From an uncultured Ruminococcus sp. (GTDB taxonomy: Bacteria > Bacillota > Clostridia > Oscillospirales > Acutalibacteraceae), in NCBI GenBank assembly GCA_902800065.1, contig CADCDE010000014.1, positions 1 to 64,000 on the forward strand: a stretch of DNA of 64,000 nucleotides, in the 5' to 3' direction. The translations under genes were made by a program, and so were the position numbers. This document shows, one piece after another, positions 7,356-15,759 of this stretch. The notes beneath the pieces were generated by a model, which made no database searches, had not been told where the DNA came from, and saw nothing but the letters and a program-made list of their open reading frames with translations. Every line of letters starts with the position of its first letter. Within the stretch, counting starts at the first letter, position 1.

Positions 7356-7841
7356 GTGATAGTTTTTACAGTCATTTTCGGAGCATTCAAAAAAGTTGAT
7401 TTGTTCGGAGCATTCACGGAGGGTGCAAGGGATGGTATAAATGCACTGATAAGTGTTGCACCTTCGCTGATAGGGCTGATAGTAGGAGTTTCCATGCTTG
7501 AGGCATCGGGATTTTTTGAGATACTGACGCAGCTTTTGCAGCCTGTATGTGACTGTATAGGGATACCTGCAGAAGTCTTGCCTTTGGGACTTATGAGACC
7601 TGTCACAGGAAGCGGCTCATTTGCGATACTTAATTCAATAATGCAAAGATACGGAGCAGACAGTATTATCGGAAAGACAGCTTCTGTAATGGCAGGCTCG
7701 ACTGAAACGACCTTTTATGCGATAACGGTATATTTCGGAGCAGTGGGACTGAAAAATACACGCTGTACCATTCCGTCAGCACTTTTGGCGGATATTCTGG
7801 GAATGTTCTTTGCTGTTTATAGTGTAAGATTATTCGGCTGA
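7356..7841 (+). CDS. spmB: Spore maturation protein B (start uncertain)
   Basis: 161 residues from GTG 7356, the first canonical start in frame. The family resemblance clearly begins earlier: the frame reads DNIGIYVIPSVIVFTVIFGAF, the usual SpmB N-terminus, from 7326. A good Shine-Dalgarno (AAGGGGTGA, 7307-7315) sits seven bases before an in-frame ACG at 7323, where an ATG would be expected. So the true start may be this ACG, or the ATG was lost by one base change. The body (RPVTGSGSFAILNSIM, AGSTETTFYAI) is typical. Membrane protein, partner of SpmA. Confidence 0.9.
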   Translation: MIVFTVIFGAFKKVDLFGAFTEGARDGINALISVAPSLIGLIVGVSMLEASGFFEILTQLLQPVCDCIGIPAEVLPLGLMRPVTGSGSFAILNSIMQRYGADSIIGKTASVMAGSTETTFYAITVYFGAVGLKNTRCTIPSALLADILGMFFAVYSVRLFG

Positions 7842-7912
7842 TATTATTGCAAAAATGCGGAATTTATTTTATAATACTATAAATGAGCAAATTAAAAAAT
7901 GCACAATTAATC

Positions 7913-7971
7913 TGTCATTCCGAACGCAGTGAGGAATCTTAAAAATATCTTTCATTAAGTTCGGATTGACA
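7913..7971. repeat. Palindromic repeat copy, degenerate
   Basis: Left half TGTCATTCCGAACGCAGTGAGGAATCTT is well kept; the right half (AAGTTCGGATTGACA) has diverged. It lies between spmB and the small gene at 8000. Confidence 0.75.
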
Positions 7972-7999
7972 AATATACAAAGAAAAAGGAGTTTTTCAA

Positions 8000-8203
8000 A
8001 TGTTCAGAGTTGTTGATATTATAGAGCCCGATTTCGGCTGTGAGGGACTGCCGGATGGTCAGGAGATATGCTGTGAGGTAGTGTTGGAGAGTGAAGCAGG
8101 CAGAGTTTCAGTTAAGATACCTGATGCTGAGCTTTACAGACAAAGGATAGATGTCGGTTCGGAAGTGTCCTATGAAAATGATGTTATCAAAAAATTGAGC
8201 TAA
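8000..8203 (+). CDS. Conserved-looking small soluble protein
   Basis: 67 residues, acidic and probably all-beta (MFRVVDIIEPDFGCEGLPDG ... VIKKLS). No family recognised. An AAAAGGAG site lies about eight bases before the ATG and a strong terminator follows the stop directly, so it looks like a real gene. It follows spmB on the same strand after 158 bases that hold a repeat copy; whether it is sporulation-linked cannot be seen. Confidence 0.7.
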   Translation: MFRVVDIIEPDFGCEGLPDGQEICCEVVLESEAGRVSVKIPDAELYRQRIDVGSEVSYENDVIKKLS

Positions 8204-8248
8204 AAAAACGGAGCGGTCTTTTAATTGACTGCTCCGTGGATTTTTTAT
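8202..8248. terminator. Bidirectional terminator
   Basis: Stem ACGGAGCGGTC / GACTGCTCCGT with A-run before and T-run after. It serves the plus-strand gene at 8000-8203 and the minus-strand gene ending at 8245. Confidence 0.85.
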
Positions 8249-11109
8249 ATATTCTTTTTGTATTTTTCAATAATGACAATGAAAGCACCTGTGTCCATGG
8301 AATAGTTATATGAAATGCATATCAGCTTTGCAGATACTATGTAGCCGTTTTCAATGTCATTTGAGATGCTTTCGTTTCCGTTGGTGACAAGGCATTTTAT
8401 TGCTGCACGGGTAAATTCATGTGACGGTTGTTTGTCCCATTCCTTATATTCATTATTGGAAACGACATCTCCGAAGCCTATTTTTTCAAAGAAATTCTTG
8501 TATTCCTGATTGGCTTTGAGTATCTTGAACTGGTTGTTTCTGTATTCCACAACAGCCGCAGGCACGGTCAAAGCCGTTTCACGAATGTTTATTTTATGTT
8601 CTGAAAGCAGAGAATTATCAAGTCTTATACTACCAATTTTTTCATAATATTCAGACATGGAAACGTCATCATAGCCGAGACCGGTATTTTGATAGTATTT
8701 TTCCATGAAATAGTCGATAGTCATGGGATGGCTGAACAAAAAGCCTTGAGCCTTTTCACAGCCGATATCACGCAGAAAATGAAGCTGTTCCTTTGACTGA
8801 ACGCCCTCTGCAAGAGTATGTATACCGAGCTTGGATACCATGCTTATAACATCACTGAGAATAGAGAAATTTTTGCCTGTTGTACTGAAATTCTTCATGA
8901 ATTTCATATCGAGTTTTATGAGGTCGAAGGTGAATTCCTGAAGTGTGTTGAGAGAGGAATATTCGCTTCCGAAATCGTCCATCCATACATCGAAGCCTGC
9001 TTCACGGAAACGGTTTATCTGTCCGTTGAGGAATGAGGGATTGTGTATAAAAGCACTTTCTGTTATTTCGATGGTGAGGAGTTTGTGAGGTATGCGGTAG
9101 CCGTCAACTATTTTAAGGACTTCTTCCACAACATCACACATTTCAAAATTTATCCTTGATATATTTACGGAAACTGGTATGAGAGGAAAATTTTTATGTC
9201 TGAGCATATCAAGGTCTTCACATATTTTTTTGAGCATATAGAAATCGAGCTTGTATATGAGACGGTGTTCTTCAAGCACTGATATAAACTGTGAGGGCTG
9301 AACTACACCTCTGTCAGGCTTTTCCCAGCGGCAGAGGGCTTCCATGTCGCAGACATTTCCCGTCAGACATCTTATTATCGGCTGATAGTATACTTTTATA
9401 TAGCCGTTTTCGAGAGCCTCGTCAAAATGTGACAGGATATATCGTCTCTTGTGGTATTCGTCAAACATATTGTTGTCAAATATCTTGTATTTTCGATTGT
9501 AATCGCCCTTGAGAGTTTTGCAGGCAAGTCTTGCACGGTCACACATGGAATCAATGTCTATATGATGTCCGTTATCTATATATATTCCTGCACATATCTG
9601 TACAGGGATACCGATAGGATTTTTAAGTATCTGATTATGTACAGTTTCGATACGCTGTTCAAGGCTTTTTCTGTCCGAGAGGACAACAAAATGATCCTCT
9701 GCGAGACGGGATACAGGATCACCCGAAAATACGTTCCTCAAAACATAGGCAGTATTGCTGAGAATGCTGTTTCCGCATTCAAAGCTGTATTTTTCGTTGA
9801 TAGCCTTCATATCACGCACATCAAAATACACAAGGGCAGGGGTTTTGGATTCATTACGCATTTTTTTGATTTGCTCCTGGGATATTATGCGGAATGCGGA
9901 CATATTAGGCAGTCCTGTCAGGTCATCATAATAGGAATTGACCTTGAGATTTATAAGAGGAGTTACATCTGAACCGCATATGAAATACTGTTTTTCATCC
10001 TTGTTTATTATTTCGAGCCTTATGCTTTTGATGCAGTCCTTTGATACACGGTTTATGATAGTTGCATTGCTGTTTCTGCCGCACTTGTATTCGATGAATT
10101 TAAGCACCTGATATGAATTTTTGAAATTATATCCGAAGTTTGCCGAGAATATCGGAAGCATTTCATCAAGGGGATATTTTGTTTTTATTCCCTTGTCGAT
10201 AAAATAGACATTTCCCGAATTGCCGTCTATGTGAGCCATGAATTCGGAGGTTTTTGCGGAGGAATATACCATTGTTTCATAAACGACACTGTCAGTGACA
10301 TTTTCAGCCTGAAGTTTCAGATATATCTCACCTGTTTCGGGCTTTATTGAAACAGAGGGGGTTATTTTTACGCTTATCTGTCCCATACTTGAGCCGAAGG
10401 TAAAAATATGGCTGTCGATATCAAATTTTTCAAAGTTTTTCTTTATGTTTTCAGGTGAAAGCTCAGAAAAATATTCAATATCATCGTTTTCGATAAGCCA
10501 GCCCTTATTAAGACTGTAATATTCGGAATAGCTGCAGTTATCTCCGAGAAGGCTTGAGGAATAGCCCAGGCTGGATTCTGATATCATCTTATCAATTGTT
10601 ATATTCCAGACAGAATAGCCCTTGTATCCGAAGGTACTGAAAGGAAGATCATTGGCTTCACCCTTGAGAAATTCCTGAAAGTTTTCTTTTTCTTTTATAC
10701 TTTCGGTATCATACTTTTTTATATTTATGTCATTGTACCACAGAACAAACATGGGTTCACCTGTGCTGGAGAACATTCTTTTTCCACAAAGATATATGCT
10801 GTGATATTGGTTATCGTCCTTCAGCTTTACACGGAACGATGTATTCAGCTCACCGTCATTAAAGAAAAAATCACGGCATTTTCTTTTTACTTCATCAACA
10901 TCCTCATTGTGTATATAATTATATATATCATTTTCAAGGCAGATATAGGCATTTTGCCTGTCTTCTGCAATAAGACGGCATAATCCGTCAGAAACAAGGA
11001 TAGTTTTTACTTTGCTGTCTTTTATTATAAAAAAGGCAAACGGAATCACAGAAGTTTCAATAAATCTTCTTTGTTCTTCCGAATAATTATATTCACTTAT
11101 ATTATTCAT
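8245..11109 (-). CDS. PAS-GGDEF-EAL protein, probable c-di-GMP phosphodiesterase
   Basis: 954 residues, no membrane segment. PAS-like sensory regions fill the N-terminus and another lies at the C-terminus (about 870-950). A GGDEF domain spans about 395-555, but its signature reads RLAEDHF instead of RYGGDEF (near residue 467), so cyclase activity is unlikely. The EAL domain (about 560-810) keeps MEALCRW, NIS, EITES, DDFG, KLD, AEGV and QGF, the residues that bind metal and c-di-GMP. So it most likely hydrolyses c-di-GMP, with the dead GGDEF as a possible GTP sensor. Single gene with its own promoter. Confidence 0.92.
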   Translation of the reverse strand: MNNISEYNYSEEQRRFIETSVIPFAFFIIKDSKVKTILVSDGLCRLIAEDRQNAYICLENDIYNYIHNEDVDEVKRKCRDFFFNDGELNTSFRVKLKDDNQYHSIYLCGKRMFSSTGEPMFVLWYNDINIKKYDTESIKEKENFQEFLKGEANDLPFSTFGYKGYSVWNITIDKMISESSLGYSSSLLGDNCSYSEYYSLNKGWLIENDDIEYFSELSPENIKKNFEKFDIDSHIFTFGSSMGQISVKITPSVSIKPETGEIYLKLQAENVTDSVVYETMVYSSAKTSEFMAHIDGNSGNVYFIDKGIKTKYPLDEMLPIFSANFGYNFKNSYQVLKFIEYKCGRNSNATIINRVSKDCIKSIRLEIINKDEKQYFICGSDVTPLINLKVNSYYDDLTGLPNMSAFRIISQEQIKKMRNESKTPALVYFDVRDMKAINEKYSFECGNSILSNTAYVLRNVFSGDPVSRLAEDHFVVLSDRKSLEQRIETVHNQILKNPIGIPVQICAGIYIDNGHHIDIDSMCDRARLACKTLKGDYNRKYKIFDNNMFDEYHKRRYILSHFDEALENGYIKVYYQPIIRCLTGNVCDMEALCRWEKPDRGVVQPSQFISVLEEHRLIYKLDFYMLKKICEDLDMLRHKNFPLIPVSVNISRINFEMCDVVEEVLKIVDGYRIPHKLLTIEITESAFIHNPSFLNGQINRFREAGFDVWMDDFGSEYSSLNTLQEFTFDLIKLDMKFMKNFSTTGKNFSILSDVISMVSKLGIHTLAEGVQSKEQLHFLRDIGCEKAQGFLFSHPMTIDYFMEKYYQNTGLGYDDVSMSEYYEKIGSIRLDNSLLSEHKINIRETALTVPAAVVEYRNNQFKILKANQEYKNFFEKIGFGDVVSNNEYKEWDKQPSHEFTRAAIKCLVTNGNESISNDIENGYIVSAKLICISYNYSMDTGAFIVIIEKYKKNI

Positions 11110-11153
11110 AAATGGAAATCACCCTTTGCATTACAAAAAATTCCACTAAAAAA

Positions 11154-11182
11154 ATAATACTATTTTTACATTATTTTGTCAA
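11154..11182 (-). promoter_or_regulatory. Sigma-A-type promoter of the GGDEF-EAL gene
   Basis: Minus strand: TTGACA (11182-11177), 17-bp spacer, TATTAT (11159-11154). Confidence 0.8.
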
Positions 11183-11275
11183 TGTACATTTTCAATAAAT
11201 TGAAAATAGTAGTTTTTTAAATCATCCTTTTTGCTTTGGATAATTATGCATGATAATAAGCGAAAAAGTTTGGAT

Positions 11276-11316
11276 AAAAACACAAAGTGCAGTCTGAAAG
11301 TGACTGCACTTTGTGC
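11276..11316 (-). terminator. Terminator of the htrA operon
   Basis: A perfect 14-bp stem (CACAAAGTGCAGTC / GACTGCACTTTGTG) with a seven-base loop, followed on the minus strand by TTTTT. Confidence 0.88.
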
Positions 11317-11442
11317 CAAAGGAAGTGATAATGAAAAAAACGAAAACAACGTTAAATATACACGATTAATTTTTATTATTACACAGATATAATAACATAA
11401 CATTTCGACTTTTTCAATAGTTTTTTTTGATTTTTTGAAAAA

Positions 11443-12774
11443 TTATTCATCAGGTATTAAAGTGACTGTGATGTCAAAGCTGAATGGAGAATATTTGGCA
11501 TCTTCAGGGACTCTGAAGATGGTAAGAGTGACCTGATCATCGGGTTTGAATTTGCTCAGTTCATCAATAAATTCAGTAAAGTCTTTTACTGTTATACCGT
11601 TGATGGCAGTTATGATATCCTTTTCCTTGACTCCGGTTGCATAAAGAGGACTTTCGGAAAGTATCTTTGTGATTATTATACCCTGTGGAATGTTTTTGGT
11701 CTTGGACTGATACAATGTACAGTTTGTGCCCTCGATCCTGAGAGTTCCACGGTCATTTACATAGCCGTATTTTATGAGTTTGTTGATTATTTCAATGACC
11801 TGATCGCTGGGTATTGCAAAGCCCATGCCCTCATAGTTTGTACCAACTATTTTGATGGTATTCATTCCGATGACACTGCCCTCGTCATTTATCAGTGCAC
11901 CTCCGGAATTGCCGGGATTTATTGCGGCATCGGTCTGTATGTATTTTACATAGCCGTCCGAAAGGACTCTGTTGAGTGCCGAGATGGTACCCTTTGTAAG
12001 CGAGTTGGAATATTTTGCTCCTCCGGGATTTCCTATTGCGTATGCATCCTGACCGACATAAAGAGAAGCTGAATCGGCGAAGACTGCCGGTGTCAGATCA
12101 TCAGCGTCTATTTTGATAACGGCAAGGTCAGTTTTTTTGTCTGTGCCGATGATAGTTCCAAGATACTGTTCACCGTTTGTTAGAGATATCATGACACCTG
12201 TGTTCTTATCATCATCGACAACATGGCTGTTTGTTGCTATATATCCGTCAGAGGTTATAATTATCCCGGAACCGACACCGTTTTTATTGAGTACATAATC
12301 CTTTCCTGCTTCATATGATGTTATGCAGACAATGGAAGGAGCAGCTTTTTCATAAGCACGGTTTGCATTATTGAAAATATCATTTTTTGAGGTTTCAATC
12401 ATTGATATCTGAGGACCGTTAGGATCAGCCGCCGCACTCGGTGCATCGGCAAGCTCAGTGTCGGCAGCGTATGATGAATTTGAATTACGGTTAAATGGTA
12501 CTCTTTCATCGTCCGATGAAGACTCAAATATTATTGAGAAGCCTCCGTTAAGGTCTGTTGCCATACCTATAGCTATGATGCCTATTGCCATGGCAAGCAT
12601 AAAAGCGGCTGTGAACCAAAGTATTGCCTTAGTTCCACGACCTCTTTTTTGAGGTGTGATATTATTATAATCGGGCTGAAAGGAATAGTTATAATTTTTG
12701 ATAAAGGGGTTGTCATTATCATGCTGTGTTTTTTGAAAATAAAGCTCATCATTGTCATTATGGAATTCGTTCAT
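11443..12774 (-). CDS. htrA: HtrA/DegP-type S1C serine protease, membrane anchored
   Basis: 443 residues. One transmembrane helix (about 50-72) after a cytoplasmic tail, a linker, a trypsin-like domain (about 135-330) and one PDZ domain (about 335-440). The triad is visible: His in TNSHVVDD (about 184), Asp in TDLAVIKID (about 216), Ser in GNSGGAL (about 289). It degrades or refolds misfolded proteins outside the membrane. Its operon starts with a response regulator and sensor kinase, as in the CssRS/HtrA secretion-stress circuit of Bacillus, which suggests it is the output of that pair. Confidence 0.93.
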   Translation of the reverse strand: MNEFHNDNDELYFQKTQHDNDNPFIKNYNYSFQPDYNNITPQKRGRGTKAILWFTAAFMLAMAIGIIAIGMATDLNGGFSIIFESSSDDERVPFNRNSNSSYAADTELADAPSAAADPNGPQISMIETSKNDIFNNANRAYEKAAPSIVCITSYEAGKDYVLNKNGVGSGIIITSDGYIATNSHVVDDDKNTGVMISLTNGEQYLGTIIGTDKKTDLAVIKIDADDLTPAVFADSASLYVGQDAYAIGNPGGAKYSNSLTKGTISALNRVLSDGYVKYIQTDAAINPGNSGGALINDEGSVIGMNTIKIVGTNYEGMGFAIPSDQVIEIINKLIKYGYVNDRGTLRIEGTNCTLYQSKTKNIPQGIIITKILSESPLYATGVKEKDIITAINGITVKDFTEFIDELSKFKPDDQVTLTIFRVPEDAKYSPFSFDITVTLIPDE

Positions 12775-12801
12775 AAAAATATCACCGCCCTGTCATGAAA
12801 C

Positions 12802-14313
12802 TTACTTTTTTTCCTGCTTTTTCGGAATATAGAAATCAAATTCACAATATTCACCGTATTCGCTTTTGGCTGTTATATCTCCTCCGTGCATACGAATTAT
12901 GCTTCTTACCAGATACAAGCCAAGTCCCAGACCTTTTTTATCCTTGCTTCTTGATTTGTCGGTCTTATAGAAGCGGTCAAATACAAGACCTATCTCAGAT
13001 TTATTTATGCCCTGACCGCTGTTTTTTACCGAGAAATCCACCTGTTCGGAGTTGTCGGTTATATTGAATTCGATATATCCGTTTTCGTTGGTGAATTTTA
13101 CAGCGTTTTCGATAAGATTATAGACTACCTGATAGATAAGATCCCTGTCACCGTATACCATTTTTGATGAAATTGAGTCAAGACCTTTTATCTCGATTTT
13201 TTTCGCTTCTATTTCATGCTCAAATGTAATGATGATCGTAACGAGCATCGAGAGCAGATCAAAACTCTGATAATTCAGCTTCATTTCACCGCTGTCAAGT
13301 CTTGAAAGGTCAAGCATTGATCTTACGAGTCTTGCAAGACGTTTTATTTCCTCCGAGACGATGCCCAGATAATAATTTTGTTTTTCTTTTGGTATAGTAC
13401 CGTCAAGTATGCCGTCAATGAATCCTGCAATTGTGGTCATAGGCGTTTTCAGCTCATGGGAAACATTTGCAACGAAGCTTCGTCGTACATTTTCAGAAGC
13501 CGAAAGGGATTCAGCCATGTTATTGAACGATCTTGCAAGCTCGCCTATTTCGTCATCACTCGCAATATTCACACGGACACTGAAATCACCCCGACCGAAT
13601 TGCCGTGTTGCTTTAGCGACCTGTTTAATGGGCTTGACAAAGTTGTATGAGAACAGTCCTATGGCAAGAACGGATATCGAAAGGGTAGCTATTGCAGAAA
13701 GTATAAAAATACGCATTACCATGTCGGTAAATGATGCTATGTCTTTTGTATCCGAGATGACCATAACTATGCCCATGACATTGCTCTGGCTGTTATAATA
13801 TATAGGGTGTGCCGAGACATATTTGTCTGTTTTGTAGATGCCGTCAAGTGTACCCTTTGAAAAATATTCGGAATCCTCTATTGTTTTATCCACGATATCA
13901 GGAGCTATCTGTGAATTTATTACTTTGTCCATATCCATGCCGTCAGATGAATTTGAGTTTACTATCATCACGGGATATGCATCAGTATTTGTCACTATTA
14001 CGTCAACGCCGACATCATCAACATATAATCTCAGAAGTTCCTGGACAGTGTCAAGCTGATTTATATAAAAGCCTTTGTTTATGCCAGGTCCGAGTGAAGG
14101 ATCAATCGCCGAATGACGTCGTATGAAGTTAACTACATTGTCAGCTCGTCTGTCAAGGACCTGTCTTTTTTCATTTGCCCAGTAGTTGGTTATGGTGAGC
14201 GTAAGTATTATTCCGAGTATCAGGAAGCTGAAGAAAACTATCAGAACACTGACGTTCATATATTTACGGAACATAGATTTTTTTGAATAAAAATTCTTAA
14301 TCTTTTTTTTCAA
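12802..14313 (-). CDS. Membrane sensor histidine kinase
   Basis: 503 residues. Two transmembrane helices (about 20-42 and 185-208) enclose an extracellular sensing domain of about 140 residues, followed by HAMP (about 208-262), HisKA with SHELKTPMT (phospho-acceptor His about 277) and HATPase_c (NLIENAVKFT, GQGI, GLGLGLYLV). The TTG start overlaps the end of the response regulator gene by 17 bases. htrA follows 27 bases after the stop. Its role as an envelope-stress sensor is inferred from this context. Confidence 0.93.
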   Translation of the reverse strand: MKKKIKNFYSKKSMFRKYMNVSVLIVFFSFLILGIILTLTITNYWANEKRQVLDRRADNVVNFIRRHSAIDPSLGPGINKGFYINQLDTVQELLRLYVDDVGVDVIVTNTDAYPVMIVNSNSSDGMDMDKVINSQIAPDIVDKTIEDSEYFSKGTLDGIYKTDKYVSAHPIYYNSQSNVMGIVMVISDTKDIASFTDMVMRIFILSAIATLSISVLAIGLFSYNFVKPIKQVAKATRQFGRGDFSVRVNIASDDEIGELARSFNNMAESLSASENVRRSFVANVSHELKTPMTTIAGFIDGILDGTIPKEKQNYYLGIVSEEIKRLARLVRSMLDLSRLDSGEMKLNYQSFDLLSMLVTIIITFEHEIEAKKIEIKGLDSISSKMVYGDRDLIYQVVYNLIENAVKFTNENGYIEFNITDNSEQVDFSVKNSGQGINKSEIGLVFDRFYKTDKSRSKDKKGLGLGLYLVRSIIRMHGGDITAKSEYGEYCEFDFYIPKKQEKK

Positions 14314-15010
14314 ATTTATAACCTACTCCCCATACAGTTTTGAGTTCCCACTTGGGCGAGATACCCTGTAATTTTTCCCTGAGACGCTTGATATGGACAT
14401 CAACTGTTCTGGAATCACCGTAATAGTCGAAGCCCCATACCTCATTAAGAAGATCATCTCTTGAAAATACCCTGTTCGGGTTGCTTGCAAGATAATATAT
14501 CAGTTCCATCTCTTTTGGAGGAGTGTCTATTTTTTTGCCGTCAACTCTCAGTTCGTAATTGGTCAGGTTGATGACGAGCTTATCGTATCTGACTTCCTTT
14601 TGTTCCTGTACCTCGGTTTTTTCACTGCCTATATCGCCGTTTGTTCGTCTGAGGACAGCCTTTATCCTTGCAACGATCTCCTTGGTTTCAAAGGGCTTTA
14701 CGACATAGTCATCAGCACCGAGTTCAAAGCAGAGTACTTTGTCGAATACCTCATCCTTTGCAGTGAGCATTATTATGGGACACTGGGAGGTCTTGCGTAT
14801 TTCCCTGCAGACCTGTCTGCCATCGAAAACGGGCAGCATTATATCGAGTATCACAAGATCAGGCTTTGGTTTTTCAGTTTTGAATTTTGTTACAGCCTGT
14901 CCGCCGTCATTTGCGATAACTACATCAAAGCCTTCCTTTTCGATATACAATCTCAGAAGCTCACAAATATTTATATCATCATCTACTACAAGGATTTTTC
15001 CCATACTCAT
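14297..15010 (-). CDS. OmpR-family response regulator
   Basis: 237 residues. Receiver domain with the acidic pair DDD (about 10-12), phospho-acceptor Asp in LVILDIMLP (about 55) and Lys in ADDYVVKPF, then a Trans_reg_C winged helix (SRDDLLNEVWGFDYYGDSRTVDVHI ends the recognition region, about 190-215). First gene of the regulator / kinase / htrA operon, with AAAGGTG before the ATG. I could not find a convincing promoter box upstream. Confidence 0.95.
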   Translation of the reverse strand: MSMGKILVVDDDINICELLRLYIEKEGFDVVIANDGGQAVTKFKTEKPKPDLVILDIMLPVFDGRQVCREIRKTSQCPIIMLTAKDEVFDKVLCFELGADDYVVKPFETKEIVARIKAVLRRTNGDIGSEKTEVQEQKEVRYDKLVINLTNYELRVDGKKIDTPPKEMELIYYLASNPNRVFSRDDLLNEVWGFDYYGDSRTVDVHIKRLREKLQGISPKWELKTVWGVGYKFEKKD

Positions 15011-15109
15011 ATTTATATCCGCACCTTTCAGTTTTTAATTTATACTGCAACTGTCAATACAATTATAACACATTTATTTGTACAATGCACAATATTTATA
15101 AAAATTTTT

Positions 15110-15748
15110 TTATTCTGCTGCTATATTTTTTAAATCAGTATTCTGACTTGTTTCATATGCCTTTTCCTCAAAGGAATAATCTGCCTTTGAAGTATCACTG
15201 TCGGTATCTTTGAGGAGTTTTTTTATTATATAGTCTGTCAGCTTTGGATTTCTGACAAGCAGAGGACCTATTGTATATGTCAGCATGAAGTTGTCATCCA
15301 ATATCATCTTTTCCTCACGGTCAATCGTCCCCCTGTGATTTTCAAAGCCTATGATATCGGAGTCAAAGAGAGAGGTTTTGATGCATACATCACGGACGAT
15401 TCTTTCATCATTATATGTAACGGTGTAATCAAAAATTTCAAGAGCTGATTTCCCGAAAAGCTCGATGCTGTTTCCTGTTGCGATAAGAAAACCGCCGTTT
15501 GATTTGTACTTGAGAATATCATCTTTATATTTAAGAATATCCTCAAGGGCGAGCTTCAGATTATTTTCAGTGCCAGAGCCTATGAATATCAGATTGTATT
15601 CATTGAAATTTATATTATCACCGAATCTTATGTTATCAACACTGACCTCTTCACCTGTTTCACGGAGATGATATGCAAGTGCCTTGCAGTTTCCCGTGTC
15701 ACCGTAGAGATTCAGCAGATCATAGTATATATTTGCAATTTTTATCAT
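15110..15748 (-). CDS. GatD-like glutamine amidotransferase homologue, catalytic residues missing
   Basis: 212 residues of the CobQ/GatD class I amidotransferase fold. Family marks are NIYYDLLNLYGDTGN at the start and GFENHRG (about 125-131). The nucleophile region, normally ICGG(F/Y)QLLG, reads IATGNSIELFG, with Thr91 in place of the Cys. The histidine motif, normally Y(F/L)HGP, reads YTIGPLL, with Ile160 in place of His. As read, it cannot hydrolyse glutamine by the usual mechanism. It follows a MurT-like gene by 11 bases, the normal arrangement for the pair that amidates lipid II glutamate. Perhaps a regulatory or repurposed copy. Confidence 0.82.
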   Translation of the reverse strand: MIKIANIYYDLLNLYGDTGNCKALAYHLRETGEEVSVDNIRFGDNINFNEYNLIFIGSGTENNLKLALEDILKYKDDILKYKSNGGFLIATGNSIELFGKSALEIFDYTVTYNDERIVRDVCIKTSLFDSDIIGFENHRGTIDREEKMILDDNFMLTYTIGPLLVRNPKLTDYIIKKLLKDTDSDTSKADYSFEEKAYETSQNTDLKNIAAE

Positions 15749-15759
15749 TGAAAGTCACC

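Larger units (their letters stand above)
11110..11442. other. Intergenic region between the GGDEF-EAL gene and htrA
   Basis: 333 bases without a convincing gene. It holds the promoter of the GGDEF-EAL gene (11154-11182) and the htrA operon terminator (11276-11316). A 74-codon minus-strand frame here lacks a Shine-Dalgarno and crosses the terminator hairpin. Confidence 0.7.

Noticed and set aside
11179..11403. A 74-codon minus-strand frame between htrA and the GGDEF-EAL gene
   Set aside because: No ribosome site, it crosses a strong terminator hairpin and reads like translated AT-rich intergenic DNA.
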